Source of the DNA: Calliopum simillimum | Lineage: Eukaryota; Arthropoda; Insecta; Diptera; Lauxaniidae | Direction: 5' to 3' | DNA: 64,000 nucleotides | Assembly (NCBI GenBank): GCA_951812925.1 | Contig: OX638368.1 | Location: forward strand, 13,374,287 to 13,438,286 | In this document: positions 59,685 through 64,000 of the stretch, piece after piece | How positions within the stretch are numbered: position 1 is the stretch's first letter | Layout: every line of letters begins with the position of its first letter | Notes under the pieces: model-generated | The model's database searches: none | What the model saw: only the letters and a program-made list of their open reading frames with translations | Told to the model about the DNA's origin: nothing | Program-made: the position numbers and the translations under genes

Positions 59685-60299
59685 ACTGGGATTTTCTTAT
59701 TACGCATTTAAACTAGGATTTTTTCTATCATGTAAGAATTCTGAGTCATCTTTTCTTTGACGTCCAAAAAGCACTGTTTTGAGGCCTACTTAGAGCTATA
59801 TAGCAATCTATAAGCAAGGATAACTCAGGATCCTTACATGATAAAAAAAAAACCAAGTTTAGATTCATAATAAGCAGATCAAAGTTCAAAATAAACGGCT
59901 ATAAAAAATAAGGACCTATAATAATCTGAGCTGCATTCTCAAGTCTGCCATGCGCCTAACCTATCTTGAGTTTTCTTTTGCTAAAAAACCATTTATTAAT
60001 AAATAATTCATAAAAAACTTGGTTTTTATTATTGTGCAATAGGCTCTATCTGCTTATTTGAACACGCATTTTATATTATATTTGAATTGCAATATCCTCT
60101 ATCTGCTATAATAAGGCGAATAACTAAGTTTTTTTTAAATTTTTTTATTTGAAGGATTTAGTGGCTCTTTTTAATTAATATCGTAGTACTTCGTTTGATT
60201 AACACTATAAAAAATAGCGAATAAAACAGTTTTTTTGCTCTCCTGAAAAATTGTGTTTTTGTAGATAGAGGGTATTGAATATAAGCCGTCGATATATTA

Positions 60300-61429
60300 A
60301 AAAAAATCAATCATTTTACAATGCCAAAAAAGAACAATGCAAAAATTTTAATTTTTATATAAAATTTTTTGTTATAAAACAATCTGAATTTATCTCTATA
60401 TAACTTTTTTATGATGGACATTGACGCAAAAATTTGTAACACGGCACGAATTGCATAAAACTTTTGCATTAAATTAAGAGATTCAATTTGCCATGACATC
60501 ATTTGGCACGTTCAATTGATTTTTTTTTTTTTTTTTTTAGTTGACTTTCAATGCAGTAAGAACTGAAACTTTTCGTTTTGGCAATTTACGCTAATTGATT
60601 AAAATTGTCGAAAATTTTTGCTTAATTTCATTCAAACTCAATATTGAAGTTTTATTTTATTTTATACTATAACATTTATGGGAACAAAAATAAAATAAAA
60701 AATGGTATTGACCTGGGCATATAAGATAGTTGACAAAAAAAAAATTACGTGCTAACAAAGTTGGATAGAAAATGATAATTGTCAAGATTGGAGTAAAGGC
60801 ATGTCTGCTAATTATTTGGCACTAATTTAAAAAAAAAATGGCTTTTTGAATACGCAAAACTTATTTCAGTTGTAACATCGGGTCTGCCACCTATTTTAAA
60901 AAATTGGGTTTGCTTAAACAATAAGGTGCGTATAAACGGCAGACATTTCTTGTGCTGCGTTCTTGAGTTACTAATGTTTTACTCAATTTTTATGACATTA
61001 AAAGTGTCATCGTCAGCCAAACTACGTTTTTTGTGAAGTTATCATCATAAAAAAGAATAAAAGTTATTTTTGTCATTCCGATATTGCTAAAAAAATAACT
61101 CTGGTTTTGTTAAAATGTAAAAAATAGTCACTATATTAACTCATTTTATCGTGTCTGCCGTTAGGCACAATAGTTTTTGTGAATGCTCTGACCATGAAAA
61201 TACAAAATATATACGCTTTTTGGTAAATGACCATAGACTGGATTAGGTATACTCTGCTATGGAAGTACGATCTTTAGAGAGTTTAAATAAGGATATCTTC
61301 TTAGCTATGATTCTGCGGTTAAAAAACCTTCCAATTTTTTTTTTTAGGAAATTTTTTGAGCTTCAAAATTACAATAACCCATTTTTCTGTAAAAGTAAGT
61401 GAGACTACACTGCGGTATTTTGAACATTT
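60300..61429. other. AT-rich stretch without recognised genes
   Basis: Includes an 18-T run near 60521. No gene is seen. Confidence 0.5.
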
Positions 61430-62385
61430 TGCTTATATGGGAGGTGCTCGCTCTCTTATACGAGTTCATCCAGTTTTGCTCAGAGCTTGTATTTATTGTT
61501 TTTAGCGTCTGAGTGAAATTTGGTTAAATTATCTCATAAAACGTTTTCAGCATAGCGTTTAGATGCTTATAAAGGTGGTGCCACGCTTTCTTGTCCGAGC
61601 TTGTACAAATTTCACTTAGAGCGTGCATTTATTGTCTTTAGTATTTGAGTGAAATTAAGTAAGAGTATCTCAAATAAAGCTTTCAGTATTGCGTTTTGAA
61701 GCTTTTGCTTATATGGGAGGTACCACGCCCTCTTGTCCAAATTTTCCAGATTTTTTTCAGAGCTTGCTCTTATAATTTGTAGTACAATATTTATGTGTAT
61801 TTTGCATTGTCGTGAAAAATACTCCTAAAGTTACATTTTGAATATATCTTTTGTATGGGTGGTAGGCGTGTCCGTTGACCGATTTCACTCATTTTTAATC
61901 CCGAGAGCTTTAAAAACGGAGGTAGAGTACCGAATTTCAATAAATTATCTTGCTCAGTTTTCCCAAAAAATGTATTTCCACACACAGCCAGCCACCCAGA
62001 CAGACAGACATGGCTATATCAATTCAAGAGGTGACGCTGATCAAGAATATATATGTTACATTTATTTTGAAATTGACCTTAATCTATTTCGGGGCAAAAG
62101 TAATGTCATTCACATTATGTTTTTTGCCCAATACTATATTTTAAACACAACGCTATTAATTTCACATAATGTGGTAAACTTTCTGTAAAGACAGAATTTA
62201 ATTTTATTTTTTCTGAACAAAATGCCAGCTAATTCATATTATGACATTACTTTTGCTCCAAAATGGACTTAGGCCACTTTCAAAATAAACGGTTCACATA
62301 CTTTTCCATATCTGCCAAGCCTCCTTCTCTGCGTTAGAAATGGAAGGACAAAGTAAATATACCCTGGGTGTAGGGTATCAAAATC
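61430..62385 (+). repeat. Dispersed repeat, copy 2
   Basis: Related to 22120-23685 (see there). The 5' part has three tandem units of about 138 bp marked by ATGGGAGGTGC / AGGTGGTGCCACGC / ATGGGAGGTACCACGCC near 61437, 61573 and 61712. The middle carries GACAGACAGACATGGCTATA and the 3' edge AATGGAAGGACAAAG...GGGTGTAGGG. The frame at 61838-62188 starts with TTG and lies entirely inside the repeat. Confidence 0.55.
62083..62275. repeat. Palindromic module related to 58864-59136
   Basis: ATTTCGGGGCAAAAGTAATG then TCATTCACATTATG on the left is inverted near 62235-62275 (CATATTATGACATTACTTTT then GCTCCAAAATGG). Both modules share the CAAAAGTARTSTC...ACATTATG core. Confidence 0.6.
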
Positions 62386-62389
62386 AGCG

Positions 62390-63640
62390 CAATATTACTT
62401 AACCAATAGGGTGCAGCACTTTTTCGAAATACCAAGAAAGTCAAAGATTACATAAAGGTTATCTTAGGAACAGGCCTTATAACAAAGAGCGCTTACTTGT
62501 TTTGTATCAAGACTCACAAAAAGATGGCGCACCTGGGGCTTGAATGAGGGTCTGAACGAAGAAAATCTGTATTTTTTTACAACTTTTTTAACTTATCTCA
62601 AAAACTACGAAATTATTGGTAGTAATTCATACCATACCTATGAAAGAGAATAATATTCTTCATTTTAATTTTTTTTTCATTGCTCTGCAGTGAAGTTTGC
62701 CCCATGAATGTTCCTGAAGAAGTTAAATTTTTTTAATTCAAAAAACGGCTATAGTTTGTTAAAAACAATAGTATATCATAAAAACTATATCCAAAATTTA
62801 GATAAAAAACTATTGAGATAGTTACGAGCTTTCAAAAAATGGTAACCAAACGATTATTTTTTCTAAATCATGATGCAAAAACCATGCTTTTATAAAAAAA
62901 ACAACATTTCATAAAAATAATCAAATATTGAAGAATCCTCATAGTTAAATTAAAATTTTAAATTTAAAAAATTCTCAACCCTCTGTAATTTTATCTTCGT
63001 TTTTCGCACGCTCTGCACATAATTGGATTTCAATGATGGTTCGACGCACTTAATTTGCACATTTTCTTTCAACGTATGTGTGCCCATACAAAGGTGAAAC
63101 TGAGCGCCCTCTGCTGAAACCTCATGAGAACCGGTACCATAGCATCAAAACAAAAGGAACAAACCGAAAGGAAAAAAACTGACTACGGAAATTGCGGTGA
63201 AATTGAAGCAAAAGAAACAACAACCACAACAAGAAGGATAAAAAATTAAGAACTTGAAGCGGATTTTAATTTTGCATAAATGTATTAAACTACATAAATA
63301 TACATATATTGGTTTTGCGTGTGTATGCGAGAGCACTGATATGTAATCATATATGTGTAAGCACTCGAAGGTGTTCACGCGAGTGTCCCTTGCTAAGTTA
63401 ACTTTAATACAAAAATCAAAATATTTAGATGGAAATTCTAAAATGCAACTGAAACAACTGTGGATTTTTTGAAATAAGAAAACTAACTTTTGCCTTTTTT
63501 TATACAACCAATTCGTTTGTTTTTTTTTTCACGTCATTAGTACTAATCTAGCAAAAAATTTCCGAGGTGCACTCTAAATTTTACCCGTACATATATGCAT
63601 GTATGCGACGCGTAAACTATAGCAGCTGTAAATTCTCAGC
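62390..63640. other. AT-rich stretch without recognised genes
   Basis: The 120-codon minus frame at 63145-63507 starts with TTG and has no domain; not called. Confidence 0.5.
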
Positions 63641-63652
63641 ACGTCCGGCAAA

Positions 63653-63799
63653 ATGGCGAAACGTGTATTCACAGGACTTGGCAGGATTTCAATAAACAAA
63701 AGGCAAAAGCAGATGACGCTACCGGGTGCGATGATGTATGGTTTCGATGTATGCGCTCGCTCATCGAAAACCAGTATGCAAGTGTGTGTGTGTGCTTGA
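63653..63799 (+). CDS. Candidate short ORF, 48 residues
   Basis: The ATG at 63653 sits in GGCAAAATGG, a strong fly start context. The frame MAKRVFTGLGRISINKRQKQ... runs 48 codons to TGA at 63797-63799. The segment is much less AT-rich than the rest of the window. The last residues are encoded by a GT microsatellite, which weakens the case. It is basic at the N-terminus; no domain, signal peptide or membrane segment is recognised. It could instead be part of a 5' leader or first exon of a gene beyond the window edge, since an AATAAA (63915) and a TATATAAG (63967) also occur nearby. Confidence 0.25.
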   Translation: MAKRVFTGLGRISINKRQKQMTLPGAMMYGFDVCARSSKTSMQVCVCA

Positions 63800-63971
63800 T
63801 TTTTTCGAAATTTTCTTTTTATATCCGACTTGACTTTTCTTTTTGCGTCAGTTGCAGTAACAGCAACTCCCAGTCAGTAGCAGTAGATTATTGTAATGAA
63901 TATTTAATATCCTTCAATAAAGTTGCGCCGAGACGTACTCTGTCTCCACACATACATACATATGCTTATAT

Positions 63972-63999
63972 AAGTATGTATGTGTGTGTGTGTGTGTTT
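63972..63999 (+). repeat. TATG/TG microsatellite at window edge
   Basis: A GTATGTATG run passing into (TG)n up to the end of the window; it may continue beyond. Confidence 0.85.
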
Positions 64000-64000
64000 C

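Larger units (their letters stand above)
58375..60295. mobile_element. Transposon with perfect 37-bp inverted ends
   Basis: 58375-58411 is the exact inverse of 60259-60295, starting ATATCGACGGCTTATATTCA. The end segment CAATACCCTCTATCTAC has three diverged internal relatives in the same orientation: about 58559 (GCAATATCCTCTATCTAC), 60036 and 60089. Such repeats could be transposase-binding sites. The 1.9-kb length includes a nested hAT-type MITE (59357-59684) and a palindromic module (58864-59136). No transposase is visible. The target duplication is unresolved (ATAT or shorter). Confidence 0.8.

Noticed and set aside
61838..62188. 116-codon open frame on the plus strand
   Set aside because: Starts at TTG and lies inside a dispersed repeat shared with 22-23.7 kb.
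63145..63507. 120-codon open frame on the minus strand
   Set aside because: It starts at TTG, has no domain, and is Phe/Cys-rich from T-rich DNA.

Overview
This is an AT-rich, gene-poor stretch of animal nuclear DNA. The transposon mix points to an insect, most likely a higher fly: mariner, Tc1/mariner with a D37-type tail, piggyBac, hAT-type MITEs, a 5'-truncated LINE, and an LTR with a TATA box plus an arthropod TCAGT initiator. I cannot name the species. No confident protein-coding host gene, rRNA, tRNA or CRISPR array is visible. The window reads as a long intergenic region or giant intron. Nearly every long open frame lacks an ATG or lies in a repeat.

Layout. 1-2150: no recognised genes. 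2.15-4.24 kb: a degenerate foldback next to the first copy of a TIR element; its second copy is at 52.97-54.16 kb. 5.5-6.2 kb: a foldback family also found at 34.4-35.1 and 55.8-56.8 kb. 9.34-10.24 kb: a 448-bp perfect tandem duplication. 10.54-11.55 kb: a long near-perfect hairpin flanked by TTA. 11.84-13.36 kb: a probable solo LTR with a CAGT target duplication, a core promoter, a 36-bp minisatellite and polyA signals. 17.0-18.3 kb: a second hairpin element flanked by TTA, with a truncated relative at 24.1-25.0 kb. 19.0-20.1 kb: a simple tandem array interrupted by a LINE 3' end. 22.1-23.7 and 61.4-62.4 kb: two copies of a dispersed repeat. 25.4-26.8 kb: a decayed piggyBac-like element flanked by TTAA. 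27-31 kb: MITE-like and inverted-repeat structures. 32-33 kb: a 433-bp tandem repeat. 40.2-41.5 kb: a complete but inactivated mariner, inserted in a minisatellite. 43.6-50.6 kb: degenerate tandem repeats. 50.6-51.15 kb: an internally deleted Tc1/mariner-superfamily element. 58.4-60.3 kb: an element with perfect 37-bp TIRs that carries a nested 328-bp hAT-type MITE.

The most unusual signal belongs to none of these elements. A 16-bp motif, TTACTCATACGWCATG, occurs 12 times with at most one mismatch and 5 more times with two. It lies on both strands from 0.5 to 57 kb, in otherwise unique DNA. In 11 of the 17 sites a second short box ending in GCCA follows on the same strand 52-71 bp later. The sequence between the two is not conserved, so this looks like a bipartite binding site or short structured element rather than an ordinary repeat.

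Three possible exons with good splice sites (13512-13622, 20562-20744, 46620-46822) and one short ATG-initiated ORF with a strong start context (63653-63799) are the only host-coding candidates. All are weak. Coordinates of degenerate repeats are approximate; those of TIRs, target duplications and motif copies were read base by base.
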